Shown: positions 17,021 to 28,700, counted from the stretch's first letter. The stretch: 37,187 nucleotides of DNA from Deltaproteobacteria bacterium (GCA_027858995.1 JAQIBP010000069.1:1-37187); one strand, 5' to 3'. Numbers and translations are program-made. Notes: generated by a model from the sequence alone, not told the origin.

Positions 17021-18592
17021 TTATATACTTAATTTAGATGATTGTCTGTTTCTAAGGATAAAGTCAAAAATATTTTTTGACAGAATCAGGGCAGTGAAAA
17101 GACTTGCAATAATACCAAGACAAAGTGTAACAGCAAAGCCCTTAATTGGACCTGTACCAAATTGAAAAAGTACGAGAGCTGCAATCAAGGTGGTAACATT
17201 TGCATCCAGAATTGTTAAAGTGGCTCTGTCAAACCCTGAATGAACTGAGGCCAGTGCTGTTTTCCCAGATCTAAGCTCCTCTCTGATCCTCTCAAAAATA
17301 ATAACATTGGCATCAACTGCCATACCAATAGTAAGAATGATGCCTGCAATTCCCGGCAGAGTCAGTGTGGCCTGGAAAGCAGCAAGTCCTCCTCCTATAA
17401 GAATAATATTAATAATAAGTGCAAGATCAGCAATTATACCCGCACCTTTATAATATACAGCCATGAATAAGATTACGAGAAGGCCGCCAATAAGCATTGA
17501 CATAAGGCCCATACGCACGGAATCTGCACCAAGTGTTGGGCCAACGGTTCGCTCTTCGATGATTTCAACAGGTGCAGGCAGAGAGCCGGCTCTCAGGGCA
17601 ATGGCAAGATCTTTTGCCTCATTTAAAGTGAAATTTCCAGTAATAACTGCCTTTCCTCCTGCTATTCTGTCCTGAATGGTGGGAGCGGAATAAACTGATT
17701 CATCAAGAACAATAGCAAGGCGTTTATGTATATTTTCTCCTGTTATCCTGTCAAATATCCTCGCACCTTTTCTATTAAATTCAATACCAACCTGGGGTTG
17801 CTGGAATTGATCAAATTCTACTCTTGCATTAGTTAAGAGGCTGCCATCAAGGAGGACACGTTTTTTAATTAAAAAAGGAATTTTTACAGGTGTGTCAGAG
17901 CCCTGATTATATCTGTTTTGATATAAAATTTCATCACCTACGGGAGGTGTTCCATTAATGGCAGCGTCAACATCTGCATCATCATCAACAAGCTGAAATG
18001 TCAACTGGGCAGTTTTTCCGATGAGATCTTTTGCTCTCTTGGGATCTTTAATGCCGGGAAGCTGTATCAGGATTCTATCGTCACCTTGTATCCTGATATC
18101 AGGTTCACTTACACCGAATTCATCAATTCTGTTGCGGATGGTTTCAAGAGCTTGTGCTGTTGCCATTTTTTTAAGAGTGTCCATCTCTTTTACCGGCAGG
18201 GCAAGGTGAAAGGTGATGATACCAGCATTGGTTTCAGGTCTTTTTGTAATAAGGTTTTCAAAATCTTTAGAGAGAATAGTTTCAAACTTGGATTTATTTT
18301 CACCCTTTTGAAGTTTTACAAGTATGGAATTATCCTTGAGACGGGAAATACCAAGATGCTTGATCCCTTGTTTTCTAAGTTCCTTTTTGATTTCCTGTAT
18401 GGTTCTTTCAACTTCTGCTTCAACAGCTTTTATATTCTGAACTTCAAGCATAAGATGCATCCCCCCTTGAAGGTCCAGTCCAAGATTAATCTTTTTATGA
18501 GGCCAGCAGTTAAAGAATGTGGGCAGCAGCCAGACAATAGCTGCTATGATAACACCTGTGATTAACAGGGTTCTAAAAGTAAATGATTTCAA
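17021..18592 (-). CDS. secD: Protein translocase subunit SecD
   Basis: A 523-residue SecD. The first membrane helix (LLITGVIIAAIVWLLPTFF) is followed by INLGLDLQGGMHLML, the SecD signature. A large periplasmic domain comes next and then five more helices, including IGMAVDANVIIFERIREELRSG. The start codon is TTG at 18590-18592: an in-frame TAA lies only three codons upstream and no ATG is available, while AGGAG lies 12 bases before it, a long spacing that may lower expression relative to secF. It lies between yajC and secF, the usual order of the accessory Sec operon. Confidence 0.96.
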   Translation of the reverse strand: MKSFTFRTLLITGVIIAAIVWLLPTFFNCWPHKKINLGLDLQGGMHLMLEVQNIKAVEAEVERTIQEIKKELRKQGIKHLGISRLKDNSILVKLQKGENKSKFETILSKDFENLITKRPETNAGIITFHLALPVKEMDTLKKMATAQALETIRNRIDEFGVSEPDIRIQGDDRILIQLPGIKDPKRAKDLIGKTAQLTFQLVDDDADVDAAINGTPPVGDEILYQNRYNQGSDTPVKIPFLIKKRVLLDGSLLTNARVEFDQFQQPQVGIEFNRKGARIFDRITGENIHKRLAIVLDESVYSAPTIQDRIAGGKAVITGNFTLNEAKDLAIALRAGSLPAPVEIIEERTVGPTLGADSVRMGLMSMLIGGLLVILFMAVYYKGAGIIADLALIINIILIGGGLAAFQATLTLPGIAGIILTIGMAVDANVIIFERIREELRSGKTALASVHSGFDRATLTILDANVTTLIAALVLFQFGTGPIKGFAVTLCLGIIASLFTALILSKNIFDFILRNRQSSKLSI

Positions 18593-18616
18593 TTTTTTGA
18601 ATTACTCCTGATGGAT

Positions 18617-18943
18617 TTATTTTGAATCGGTTGTTGTGTCAGAGACCACTGCAGCTACATTACCACGGGTAATTTTTATTTTGATCTTCTCTGCTATTTC
18701 AAGCCCTATGGTCGTATCGTCTATGCTTATGATGGTTCCATAAATACCACCAGATGTAATGATTCTAACTCCTTTTTTTAAGTTAGATATCATTGCTTTG
18801 TGCTCTTTTGCTTTTTTCTGCTGGGGTCTGATTAAAAGAAAATAAAAAATGACAAATAAAATAATTATGGGTAAAAATCCTGCTATTCCACCAGCCTGTC
18901 CAGCCCCTCCGGTTTGTCCCATTGCATGTGCTACACTAATCAA
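18617..18943 (-). CDS. yajC: Sec translocon accessory subunit YajC
   Basis: A 108-residue single-pass membrane protein that associates with SecDF. The membrane helix (GFLPIIILFVIFYFLLIRPQQ) ends in the diagnostic RPQQKKAKEH, followed by the small cytoplasmic domain with GVRIITSGGIYGTIISIDD. The start is TTG at 18941-18943, well supported by AAGGAGG about 8 bases upstream; the alternative ATG at codon 8 (MGQTGG) would still give a complete helix. It starts 15 bases after the LysM-like gene and ends 24 bases before secD. Confidence 0.95.
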   Translation of the reverse strand: MISVAHAMGQTGGAGQAGGIAGFLPIIILFVIFYFLLIRPQQKKAKEHKAMISNLKKGVRIITSGGIYGTIISIDDTTIGLEIAEKIKIKITRGNVAAVVSDTTTDSK

Positions 18944-18958
18944 AATAGATCCTCCTTA

Positions 18959-19768
18959 TTACAGTTTTTTTGCAGGAACCCATATGGTTTTTCCATCAAA
19001 CTGGATCCTGTCAATGTTATCATAGTTAAATTCAAAGAGAAGTGAAAAAACTTCATCCATATTGTAAATTATGATCTTGCTCAATGGTTCAAGTAGATTA
19101 ATATTTGAAACCACTTTTTTATCAACAAGATTATATATAATCACCATGGTCTCTGAAAATTTTAAAATTTTTCCAACACCTGAACTCATTCCCTGATCAA
19201 CAGGCTCATCTGCCTTTGGAGAGACATTAATTCCCTTATGTTCATAGAATTCTTTTAAAATATTAAAATGGATATTCCATATATTGTCCCCTGGCCGAAC
19301 CACATAAATTCCATATGTTTTTATTTTCTGTGGTGAGACTGCTCCGGAAGTTGCAATTTTTTCTTCAAAAACATTACCTTGTTTTATAAATGCTTTTTCC
19401 AGGATATCTCTCATTGATATATGATTTTCACCAATTGTAAAACTCTCATTGGATTTAACAATCATATCAAGACTGCTCTTAATGCCAAATTTTGTTTTTC
19501 GTGAGTTCATGAGCTTTATTAGTTCATCGTCTTTTTTAAGCTCGTTATAATCTATAGTTGGCGGTACAATAATATTTTTTTTAACAATTCCATCCCCGTT
19601 CTTGTTTATGAATTCCTTTTTATTCTCTTCAGATGTTAGTAATCCTTTAGTTATATTCTTTCCATCTGACAATTTTGTTTGTTGAGACCTGTTAACATAC
19701 AGGATGCCCAATAGAACAATACCCAATAGAATAATAAGGGGTAGTAATATTTTACTGTTTTTTTTCAG
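18959..19768 (-). CDS. LysM-like single-pass membrane protein, probable CTG start
   Basis: A protein of 269 residues if translation starts at CTG 19766-19768. That start gives KKNSKILLPLIILLGIVLLG, a positive N-terminus and intact membrane helix, and sits 10 bases after AAGGAG. The next start-type codon, TTG at 19724-19726, would cut the helix in half and lacks a ribosome site. A stop codon lies seven codons upstream of the CTG and no in-frame ATG exists. After a polar linker, YVVRPGDNIWNIHFNIL (about 160-176) resembles the opening of a LysM peptidoglycan-binding domain. The C-terminus ends DGKTIWVPAKKL. It heads the yajC-secD-secF operon. I know no characterised homologue; a link to envelope biogenesis is inferred from the domain and neighbours. 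Confidence 0.72.
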   Translation of the reverse strand: MKKNSKILLPLIILLGIVLLGILYVNRSQQTKLSDGKNITKGLLTSEENKKEFINKNGDGIVKKNIIVPPTIDYNELKKDDELIKLMNSRKTKFGIKSSLDMIVKSNESFTIGENHISMRDILEKAFIKQGNVFEEKIATSGAVSPQKIKTYGIYVVRPGDNIWNIHFNILKEFYEHKGINVSPKADEPVDQGMSSGVGKILKFSETMVIIYNLVDKKVVSNINLLEPLSKIIIYNMDEVFSLLFEFNYDNIDRIQFDGKTIWVPAKKL

Positions 19769-19810
19769 GAGTAGTTGTCTCCTTTTTTAAAATATTTCTT
19801 AAACGTGTCT

Positions 19811-19839
19811 CAAATACACAATTGCAATGTTTATGTCAA
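19811..19839 (-). promoter_or_regulatory. Likely promoter of the LysM/yajC/secDF operon
   Basis: On the minus strand TTGACA (19834-19839) is followed after exactly 17 bases by TATTTG (19811-19816), a weaker -10. It lies in the only gap between rng and the LysM-like gene and would give a leader of about 40 bases. Called by inspection. Confidence 0.5.
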
Positions 19840-19865
19840 CAGCATGTTGCGGTTCCCTGCCTGTA

Positions 19866-21332
19866 TTAGTCTATATTTATAAAGGTATTGCTTTCTCCAG
19901 ATACCATATCAGGGTCACCTTCAATTGTAATTAAAATCTTTCTTTTTGATTCAATATCTATTAATTCTTCTCTTTTTTTGTTTAACAGATAAGTTGCTAC
20001 TTCTTTAGGAACAACTCCTGTTATCTCTTTTATTTCAGGTTTTAATGCTTTCAGGTTTAACTGTCTTAGCAAAGCAAGTCCCTGGGTTTCCACCGATGGA
20101 ATCTGTCCTCTGCCTTTACAATGTCTGCACGCTTCATAGCTTCCATAAGTGATGGCATGCCTGATACGCTGCCTTGTCATTTCCAACAACCCGAATGTTG
20201 TTATGCCGCCAATTTTTGTTTTTGCTTTATCAGATTTTAGATGTTTTTTCAGGGCTTTTGTGATTTCAGCTTTATGCTTTCTCTCTTTCATGTCAATGAA
20301 ATCAACCACAATCAACCCCCCCATATCGCGAAGTCTCAATTGCCGGGCAACTTCTTCACACGCTTCAAGGTTTGTATGAAAGGCAGTCTCCTCAATATTT
20401 TTTTTCTTAGTGGATTTGCCTGAATTTACATCAATTGTAACCATGGCTTCAGTCTGTTCAACAACAAGGAACCCTCCGGATTGAAGAAACGCCTCTTTTT
20501 TATAAATAGAAGCGATCTGATCTTCAAGTTGATATTTTGTAAATATTGGTTTTTCACCTTTAAAGAGCCTGACAATATTCTTTTGTTTTGGAGCTATAAC
20601 CATGATGAAATCTTTTACTTCTTTAAAAACATCAGGATTGTCAATTAGAATCTCTTTGACATCCGAAGTGAAATAATCCCTTAATGATCTCACAGCAAGG
20701 GTCTGTTCTTTATAAAGCAGTGAGGGAGCATTGTTTTTAATGGCCTTTTCATCAATATTTTTCCATACACGCATCAAATATCTTAAATCTGCATTAAACA
20801 TTGTTTTGGTGGCATTTCTCCCTGCAGTTCTGACAATCATGCCAAATCCATCATCGATTTTCATTTTTTTTACAATATTAACAAGGCTCTTCCTTTCATC
20901 CTCATCACTTATTTTTCTGGAAACTCCTCTTGTGGTATTTCCGGGCATTAAAACTGAAAGCCGTCCCGGCAGAGAAATATAGGTTGTCAACATTGCACCT
21001 TTCAAGCTGATGGGGTCTTTTGTAACCTGCACAATAAGTTCCTGCCCCTTTTTTATTAAGTTGAACAATGCTTTGCTGTTGGATGTGACATCCTGGAAAT
21101 AATCTTTGTGGATTTCATTTTTTTGAAGAAATCCGTTTCTTTGTACTCCATAATCCACAAAAACAGCCTGCAGGCTCTGTTCTACTCTTGTTACAACACC
21201 TTTATAGATGTTTCCCTGGGTTACCTGTATTGCAGTTGTTTCAATGTGAAATTGTTCAAGTTTATTGTCTTTAATAGCTGCAATTCTGTGCTCATCAGGA
21301 TCCAGAGCATTAATTAAGATTTTTTTTGTCAT
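19866..21332 (-). CDS. rng: Ribonuclease G/E family endoribonuclease
   Basis: A 488-residue RNase G-type enzyme, the same length class as E. coli RNase G (489) and lacking the long RNase E scaffold tail. It cuts single-stranded RNA, including 5' ends of 16S rRNA precursors and mRNAs. The S1 domain includes NIYKGVVTRVEQSLQAVFVDYG. The DNase-I-like catalytic region has TIDVNSGK (Asp near residue 300) and LIVVDFIDM (Asp near 343). The Zn-link CRHCKGRG joins subunits. The C-terminal small domain is present. It starts 46 bases after parC ends, on the same strand; a promoter for the downstream genes lies just beyond its stop. Confidence 0.95.
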   Translation of the reverse strand: MTKKILINALDPDEHRIAAIKDNKLEQFHIETTAIQVTQGNIYKGVVTRVEQSLQAVFVDYGVQRNGFLQKNEIHKDYFQDVTSNSKALFNLIKKGQELIVQVTKDPISLKGAMLTTYISLPGRLSVLMPGNTTRGVSRKISDEDERKSLVNIVKKMKIDDGFGMIVRTAGRNATKTMFNADLRYLMRVWKNIDEKAIKNNAPSLLYKEQTLAVRSLRDYFTSDVKEILIDNPDVFKEVKDFIMVIAPKQKNIVRLFKGEKPIFTKYQLEDQIASIYKKEAFLQSGGFLVVEQTEAMVTIDVNSGKSTKKKNIEETAFHTNLEACEEVARQLRLRDMGGLIVVDFIDMKERKHKAEITKALKKHLKSDKAKTKIGGITTFGLLEMTRQRIRHAITYGSYEACRHCKGRGQIPSVETQGLALLRQLNLKALKPEIKEITGVVPKEVATYLLNKKREELIDIESKRKILITIEGDPDMVSGESNTFINID

Positions 21333-21378
21333 GTTTAATAAATCTCTTTTTGTTTTAGTGTATTAAAATAGATATTTT

Positions 21379-23658
21379 TCATTGAGAGTCAACTCCAGAT
21401 GGAATTGGCATAATTTCAACTCTTTTGACATTTTGAAATCCACGGGGAAGCTTTTTCCCTCTGTGTCCTCTCATTCCTTTATAATCCTTTTGGTTGCCAG
21501 GGGTCAGTTTAAAAAAGTGTTTTCCAGAGTGTATAACAAGAATAGAACCCAATGGCAATATTTTAAGGAACTTAAGCCTCTCACCATCTGATGAGTTGAG
21601 CTCTTTTCTCGGTATTGAAATAATTTTATTGCCCATGCCTTTCTGTAAGTTTGGCAGTTGATTCAAGGTAAAGATTAACAGCCTGCCCAAAGATGTAACA
21701 GCAGCAATATGGTCTTTTTCAAGGTCAATCACTTTTTGGGGATGTAAGAGCTGACTGTTTTCTTTTAAGGTAATAATTGCTTTTCCGTTTTTGTAATTTG
21801 TTAATAAATTATTTAATTTAATAATAAATCCATATCCTTTGTCAGAACCCAAAAGAAAATGATTAGAGTTTTTTCCTGATAACATAAATTTTATATGGGC
21901 ATCAGCTGCAATGGAGAGGTGGCCGGTTAAGGGCTCTCCATTACCCCTTGCTGAAGGCAGTGTGTGTGAGTACAACATATAACTTCTGCCGGTATTATCA
22001 AAAAAGATAATTGGTTTATCACTTTTTGTTCTCAAATAGCCAGAGAGGGAGTCCCCGGATTTAAATTTAACATTTCCAGGATCAATTTCATGCCCCTTAG
22101 CTGATCGAATCCAGCCATTTTTTGATAATATAATGGTTACAGGTTGTATATCTATAACATCGGTAATGGAAAATTTTTCTGCTTCTCTCCTTTTTTTTAT
22201 GGGAGAGCGTCTTTTATCACCATATTTTTTTGCATCAGATCTTATTTCCTCTTTTATATACTCTTTAAATACTTTTTCATGTTTAAGAATTTTTTCAAGA
22301 TTTTTTCTTTGGGAGCCAAGATCTTTTAATTCAGCCTTAATTTTAATCTCTTCCAGTTTGGCAAGCTGGCGCAGCCTGATTTCCAGTATAGCCGCAGCCT
22401 GAATATCTGTAAGAGAAAAAGCTTTAATCAACTTGTTTTTAGGTTTATCAGAATTTCTGATGATTTTAATAACTTCATCAATATTTAAAAAAGCAGTGAG
22501 CAAACCTTGTAGAATATGGATGCGTTTTGAAATTTTTTCCAATCGGAAGTTTAATTTTCTTCTTATGGTGTCTGCCCTGAATTCAAGCCATTCCGTTAAA
22601 AATTCAAGCAGGTTCTTAACCCTGGGTTTGCCATTAATTCCGATTACATTCATATTAAAAGAAAAGGACTTCTCAAGATCTGTTGTTGCAAACAGATGAT
22701 CTGTCAGGGCAGTCAAGTCAACTCTGTTTGATCTTGGAGTTACAACAAGACGTGTCGGGTCTTCATGGTCAGATTCATCTCTTATATCACTTACCATGGG
22801 AAGCTTTTTTGTCTCCATCTGTGCTGCAATCTGCTCTTGTATCTTTTCAGTGGAGGCATGATAAGGCAGGGCAGTAAAAATTATTTCATTCTCTTCAATA
22901 TGAAATTTTGCACGCATTTTTATTCTGCCCCTGCCGGTTTTGTAAATTTTTTTTATTTCCAGAGCAGGGGTGATAATTTCAGCATTGGTCGGGAAATCCG
23001 GTCCTTTAATGAATTTGCAGATTTTATCAAGATCTGCGTCATCATTATCAATTAAATGGATCAAAGCTTTTGCAACCTCACGCAGATTATGGGGCAGAAT
23101 ACTTGTAGCCATGCCAACAGCAATACCAGTAGACCCGTTAAGCAGAACATTTGGCAGACGGGCAGGAAGGATAACAGGTTCATCAAGGGTGCCGTCAAAA
23201 TTAGGAACCCACTCTACAGTTCCCTGATCCAGCTCAGCAAGAAAAATTTGTGCATATTGTGAAAGACGTGATTCTGTATATCTCATGGCAGCAAAGGATT
23301 TAGGATCATTGGGATCACCCCAGTTTCCCTGGCCTTCCACAAGAGGATATCTCAAAGAAAAAGGCTGTGCCAGAAGAACCATGGCTTCATAGCAGGCTGT
23401 ATCCCCGTGGGGATGAAATTTTCCGAGAACATCACCAACAGTTCTTGCTGATTTTTTAAATTTTGCCGTTGATAATAACCCAAGCTGGCTCATGGAGTAA
23501 ATGATTCTTCTTTGAACAGGTTTTAAACCATCGCCAATATGGGGCAGAGCGCGGTCTAAAATAACATACATTGAATAGTTTAAATAAGCTTTTTCAGTAA
23601 ACTCCTGAAAAGGTAATTTTTCAATATCCTCAATGGCTGGTGGAAATAACTGTTTCAT
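21379..23658 (-). CDS. parC: DNA topoisomerase IV subunit A
   Basis: A 759-residue type IIA topoisomerase A subunit that decatenates chromosomes with ParE. The breakage-reunion domain includes [28 protein letters not shown] and the catalytic Y127 in [13 protein letters not shown]. coli ParC has serine (S80) where this protein has T87 in the quinolone-resistance-determining region; E91 matches E84. The coiled coil with [16 protein letters not shown] and a shorter C-terminal beta-propeller domain follow, so it is ParC- rather than GyrA-like. The ATG overlaps the parE stop in ATGA, indicating coupling. Confidence 0.95.
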   Translation of the reverse strand: MKQLFPPAIEDIEKLPFQEFTEKAYLNYSMYVILDRALPHIGDGLKPVQRRIIYSMSQLGLLSTAKFKKSARTVGDVLGKFHPHGDTACYEAMVLLAQPFSLRYPLVEGQGNWGDPNDPKSFAAMRYTESRLSQYAQIFLAELDQGTVEWVPNFDGTLDEPVILPARLPNVLLNGSTGIAVGMATSILPHNLREVAKALIHLIDNDDADLDKICKFIKGPDFPTNAEIITPALEIKKIYKTGRGRIKMRAKFHIEENEIIFTALPYHASTEKIQEQIAAQMETKKLPMVSDIRDESDHEDPTRLVVTPRSNRVDLTALTDHLFATTDLEKSFSFNMNVIGINGKPRVKNLLEFLTEWLEFRADTIRRKLNFRLEKISKRIHILQGLLTAFLNIDEVIKIIRNSDKPKNKLIKAFSLTDIQAAAILEIRLRQLAKLEEIKIKAELKDLGSQRKNLEKILKHEKVFKEYIKEEIRSDAKKYGDKRRSPIKKRREAEKFSITDVIDIQPVTIILSKNGWIRSAKGHEIDPGNVKFKSGDSLSGYLRTKSDKPIIFFDNTGRSYMLYSHTLPSARGNGEPLTGHLSIAADAHIKFMLSGKNSNHFLLGSDKGYGFIIKLNNLLTNYKNGKAIITLKENSQLLHPQKVIDLEKDHIAAVTSLGRLLIFTLNQLPNLQKGMGNKIISIPRKELNSSDGERLKFLKILPLGSILVIHSGKHFFKLTPGNQKDYKGMRGHRGKKLPRGFQNVKRVEIMPIPSGVDSQ

Positions 23659-25601
23659 TGGTCAATCTCTTTTATATTGCCTTTGGTTTCTATCCAGGTT
23701 TTGCGCTCATGTGCTCTTTTTTTACTCAAAAGCATATCCATGGAACTGTGAACCTCTCTTATGGAATCATCAGAATCATAATCTATGGACAGCTGGACAA
23801 GACGTCGGGAATCCGGAGCAATGGTAGTCTCTTTAAGCTGTGAAGGATTCATCTCACCAAGACCTTTAAACCTTTGAACATTTATCTTGTTTTTGTTTTT
23901 TCTACGCCTTTTGATGCGCTTGATAATATTATCTTTTTCCGGGTCATCCAATGCATAAAAAACTTCTTTGCCTACATCAATCCTATATAGAGGAGGCATG
24001 GCAATATACATATGTCCGTTTTGTACAATTCCGGGGAAATGTTTTAAGAACAGAGCACATATCAATGTTGCTATATGCAATCCATCAGAGTCAGCATCTG
24101 CCAGAACACATACTTTATTATACCGTAATTTTGAAATATCATCAGAACCGGGCAGGACACCAATAACTCGGGAAATATCCCTTATTTCTCTTGATTCCAT
24201 TATGGCAGAAGAGTCAATATCCCAGGTGTTTAAAATTTTGCCCCGCAAAGGCATAATTGCCTGAAAACGTCTGTCTCTTGCCTGTTTTGCTGAACCTCCT
24301 GCTGAATCTCCCTCAACAAAGAACAACTCTCGTCTTCCATGGTCAACACTTGTGCAGTCAGATAATTTAGCAGGAAGTCTCATGCCGTTTGATGTTTTTT
24401 TCTGGGTAACTTTTCTGGATTTTTTTATACGGGCTTTTGCATTTTCAATGGCAAATAGAGCAAGGCGCTCCCCCTCTTTAATATTCTGGTTAAGCCATAA
24501 ACTGAAAGCATCTCTGACCTGTATATTCACAAGGCCTGCACAATGCCTGGATGACAGTCTCTCCTTGGTCTGTCCTGAAAACTGGGCATCGGAAAGTTTT
24601 ATGGAGAGAATATATCCAACATTTTGCCAGATGTCTTCAGGGGCAAGGTATAAGCCTTTTGGCAGAAGATTTTGAAATTTACAAAACTCCTTAATAGATT
24701 CCAAAAGCCCTGATCTGAAACCATTTACATGGGTTCCCCCAAGACTTGTAGGTATAAGGTTTACATAGCTTTCTTCCGGGTTGGAACCTGATTCTGATGT
24801 CCAGTTAACTGCCCATATTATCTGGATATCATCTCCTTTGATTTTGCCGGCAAAAGGATCAGGGAAAATGCATTTTTCTTGGTTTAAACTTTCATTAAGA
24901 TAATCATCCAATCCATGATCATATTTCCAGGTTATTTTTTCATTGGATTTTTCATCAAAAAAGCTTGTAACAAGCCTTTTACACAGAACTGCCTTTGATT
25001 TTAAAACTTTTTTTAATGCAGTTGTTGAAAATTGAGGTGTATCAAAATAGGAGGTGTCAGGGTAAAACCAGATTGAAGTACCGGATTGGTTTTTGCCAAC
25101 TTTTTTAATGGGTTCTAAATCCTGGGTTTTAAATCCGTTTTTAAAACCAATATGGTACTTGTAACCATTGCGTTTGATATGAATACTCAAGTTTGAAGTC
25201 AATGCATTTACCACAGAGACACCAACTCCATGCAGACCTCCTGAATAACTGTAATCCTTATTGGAAAATTTGGCACCGGCATGAAGTTTTGACATGATTA
25301 ATTCCACACCGGATATTTTTTCTTCCGGGTGGGTATCCACGGGCATTCCGCGGCCATTATCAGAAATAATTATGGAATTATCTTGTTTCAACACCACATC
25401 AATTTTGTCTGCATACCCTGCAATGGCCTCATCAACACAATTATCAATTACTTCATATGCCAGGTGATCCGGACTTGAAGTATCTGTGTACATTCCAGGC
25501 CTTCTCTTAACCGGGTCCAGTCCTTTTAGAACTTCAATGGATTCAGCATTGTAGTCATTGTTCGTCTTTTTATTGTCTTTTTGTAGATCAAATAATTTCA
25601 T
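23655..25601 (-). CDS. parE: DNA topoisomerase IV subunit B
   Basis: A 648-residue GHKL ATPase subunit of topoisomerase IV. The ATP site is visible in [34 protein letters not shown] and [14 protein letters not shown]; the TOPRIM acidic motif is in [19 protein letters not shown] and [14 protein letters not shown]. The C-terminal [14 protein letters not shown] is the standard signature. It lacks the long insert typical of many proteobacterial GyrB proteins, which with the parC partner supports ParE. The ATG at 25599-25601 follows a weak ribosome site. It is the first gene of the long minus-strand run and is divergent from the adenylate cyclase. Confidence 0.95.
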   Translation of the reverse strand: MKLFDLQKDNKKTNNDYNAESIEVLKGLDPVKRRPGMYTDTSSPDHLAYEVIDNCVDEAIAGYADKIDVVLKQDNSIIISDNGRGMPVDTHPEEKISGVELIMSKLHAGAKFSNKDYSYSGGLHGVGVSVVNALTSNLSIHIKRNGYKYHIGFKNGFKTQDLEPIKKVGKNQSGTSIWFYPDTSYFDTPQFSTTALKKVLKSKAVLCKRLVTSFFDEKSNEKITWKYDHGLDDYLNESLNQEKCIFPDPFAGKIKGDDIQIIWAVNWTSESGSNPEESYVNLIPTSLGGTHVNGFRSGLLESIKEFCKFQNLLPKGLYLAPEDIWQNVGYILSIKLSDAQFSGQTKERLSSRHCAGLVNIQVRDAFSLWLNQNIKEGERLALFAIENAKARIKKSRKVTQKKTSNGMRLPAKLSDCTSVDHGRRELFFVEGDSAGGSAKQARDRRFQAIMPLRGKILNTWDIDSSAIMESREIRDISRVIGVLPGSDDISKLRYNKVCVLADADSDGLHIATLICALFLKHFPGIVQNGHMYIAMPPLYRIDVGKEVFYALDDPEKDNIIKRIKRRRKNKNKINVQRFKGLGEMNPSQLKETTIAPDSRRLVQLSIDYDSDDSIREVHSSMDMLLSKKRAHERKTWIETKGNIKEIDQ

Positions 25602-25632
25602 AAATCACTCTGTTGTGATATAAAAGTTAAAT

Positions 25633-25667
25633 AATGATATTAATTTTAAGCATACCCCTATATCATT
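25633..25667. promoter_or_regulatory. Inverted repeat between parE and the adenylate cyclase
   Basis: AATGATAT (25633-25640) and ATATCATT (25660-25667) are perfect 8-base inverted copies separated by 19 bases, near the centre of the 105-base divergent gap. This is a candidate shared operator; in such AT-rich DNA chance is a real alternative. Confidence 0.3.
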
Positions 25668-25706
25668 TTTATTTAGAAATGTAAAAATAGGAAAATTATA
25701 TTTATC

Positions 25707-28700
25707 ATGACATCCATTAAAACTGGTTTTAATTTCAATACTTTTGAAAGTCAATGGGAAGAATTATCTGAAGAGGACAAAGCCATTGTTGTTAAAAATG
25801 CAGCTATGCTTGAACCTGAGATTGCAATCCTGCCTGTTCTGGCCGGCATTACTTCCTATCATTTTACTGTCAGAAATAATGCCAGAAAAGGCCTTGAAAT
25901 TATTCAGGATAAAATCACTAAGCTTTTATCAGAACCTAACGATTCAAAAACATATTTAAAAGGTATGAAAGCCTCTGCTTCCATATGTTCAAGAATATAT
26001 GCCAAGATTTATTTTGGAATGCCTTTTAGTGAACTCAGGTTATTATTTAAAATTTTGCTTGTGTTTAAAGGGAAGGGAGCCTCTTTTTCCTTTCAGGCTG
26101 TTTATACAGGCCTTTTATCTGTTGCTGCCATGCAAAAAATTATTTATACTATTCCGGAAACATCGCGTCTTGCCCTTGTAGACAACTATCTTCAAACTTC
26201 CCCTGATATCAGGCTTAAATACGGGTTTTCCTTTAAGAAAATTTTAAGATCAATAGAAAATAGAGATACAGTTGTTAAGTTCTATGCCGATCTTTTTGAT
26301 GCAAAAAGAGATGCTGATCCATTTTTAAATAATATTAACCTTGATTTAAGAGATCCAGATCAAATAATTTCCAATGAAATAAAATCCCTCTCTTTGGAAA
26401 CAAAAATCATGGGTCTTAAAGCCCTTTCCATGATAGCTGCCAAAATACCTGCAGATTTGCTTCTTAATATCCTGGCAACCCAGGAGGTTAAAAAAGTTAG
26501 GATTGTAATTTACAATATTATTGAAAATTCTTCTATGGGAGTATATCCAGAACTTTTTGATCCTGTTTTACAACTTTTTTATAAATGTGATGAACAGGAA
26601 GCTTTCCATGCATTCAAAGCTCTTATTGTCACAGGCGGGCTACCGCTTTATAAGTTACTTGGTTTGGTTATGGATAAGTATCCTTCTCTTATGCCTGTGA
26701 TCAATATTGAAATATCAACTCTGTCTAAAATTTCTTTTTTCTTTATTCAGGATATTGCCCTGAATAGAGAAAAATATCTGAATTCAAATTTTGAAGTGAA
26801 TCTTGCCTGTGTTTTTGGGATGATTAAAAAAAGACCTGAACGTGTTGTTAGAATTTTAAAAAAATATAATGATGAGCTCAATGATTCTCTGCGTATGGAT
26901 ATAAGCAGATTGATTAAAAAAGCAAATTATTTTCTTGGCCAGGAAAAATTCAGTATTGAAACACAATTTGGCCCCATTGTTCAAAAAGTAAAAGAAGAGT
27001 CAAAAAAATCCAAAGGCTTGATAAAGGCTTTTTTTTTAGACTCAAGTGCAAAAGAGATAGAATCTTTTAAAGCCAACAAAAAGTTCGATTCAATAGATTT
27101 TCAAAAAGAGGTAATTAAGGACGTTGATCTTACATCCTCTGAATTTACTTCCTCATCTCTGTTTTTAAATCAATGTATTTTTAATAATTGTGATTTTTCC
27201 AAGGCAATATTTTCCAAGGCTTTTTTCAAAGCTGCTGTTTTTTACAATATTGATATGCGCAAAACAAAATTTGATCATGCTAATTTCGACAATGCTTTTT
27301 TCATTAATGTTAATGCAAGCAAAGCAGTTTTCAAAGATTGCAGTTTCCAGAATGTGTCTGTTTTTAATTGCAATTTCAGCCATGCACAGATTATTAATGC
27401 ATCTTTTATTAATTCAACAATTTCAAAAACTTCCTTTAATAAAACCCATCTTTTTTGTTCCTCTTTTGCATATTCAACAATATCAGCTATATCTTTTGTA
27501 ACCTCAAATATTGACAAGACCGATTTTGCAGGCGTAAAAGCACGATTTTGCAGATTCCCTTCCAGCCAAAGATTGGACATTCAAAGTACTGATATAGATT
27601 ATAATGCCAGGAAATTCCAGTTTGACTTTAAAGATATGCCGCAAATGGATGAAAAAGTTGTCTCTCAACTCAATATGTTGATTGTCAGTGAATTTATCCA
27701 TTATGGAGAGATGAAATTTTTAAGTCAAAATCGGCTTTCTATTTTGACTGCTTTTGATATTTTTAAGCCCGGGCAGGCAGATTTATTTCAAATCATACCA
27801 TTTTTAATCCATGAAAATATCAGCTTTCCCGGTATGGAGGCTGTCAAAAATGACACACCCTGTGGGATATGTGACTATATCCCTGGAATTGAAATACAAG
27901 AAGTTTTGAAAAAATATATATCAAAAGATAAGATAATAGTCCGGCGTCGCCAGAATCATGCAGTGGAAGGCCTTTTTACAATCGGCAGCACAGGTTCTAT
28001 TGCCCAGACAGCAGATTCTGATATTGACTGGTGGGTGTGCATAAATGAGGAATATTTTACATCCCGGGAAATAGAGTTGTTTAGAAAAAAACTTGATATC
28101 CTGGAAAATATGGCTGGCGAGCAGTTTCACACCAAGGTGACGTTTTTCTTGGTAGATATCCTTAAAACAAGAAATAATATTTTTGGCGATTCAAGTATTG
28201 AAAGTTCAGGGTCTGCACAGGCAAGACTTTTAAAGGAAGAATTTTACAGAACAATGATTTATATTGCAGGCAAAATTCCCCTTTGGTCAGTATTGCCCAC
28301 TGCAATCAGTATTAATTATTACAATAGTATTTTAAAGACGATTTCAGATTTTACTAATCTTGCAAGATACATTGATCTTGGCGACATCCATGCCATATCC
28401 ATAAGTGAATACCTTGGGGCATCAATCTGGCAGATGTTTAAATGGTTGAAAAGTCCGTTTAAATCAGTAATTAAAATGGCACTTCTTGAAAAATATATTT
28501 ACGAATATGGCAAAGAATCTCTGCTTTGTAATAAATATAAAGATGAATGGATGAATTCAGGAGCACATCTAAAGCTTGCCCAGAACGATTCATACTATAT
28601 TTTATTGAAAAATCTTCTAAACTATTATGAAACTGCTGAAGATAAGCAATCAGCAGGGATTTTACTCACATGTTTTTTTTTAAAACTTGGTATTTCAAAG

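Noticed and set aside
25604-25619. ATCAC-N6-GTGAT inverted repeat at the parE start, considered as a CRP site near the cyclase
   Set aside because: The arms are in the opposite order to the CRP consensus (TGTGA-N6-TCACA), are only five bases long and overlap the parE ribosome site; chance or a local hairpin is as likely.
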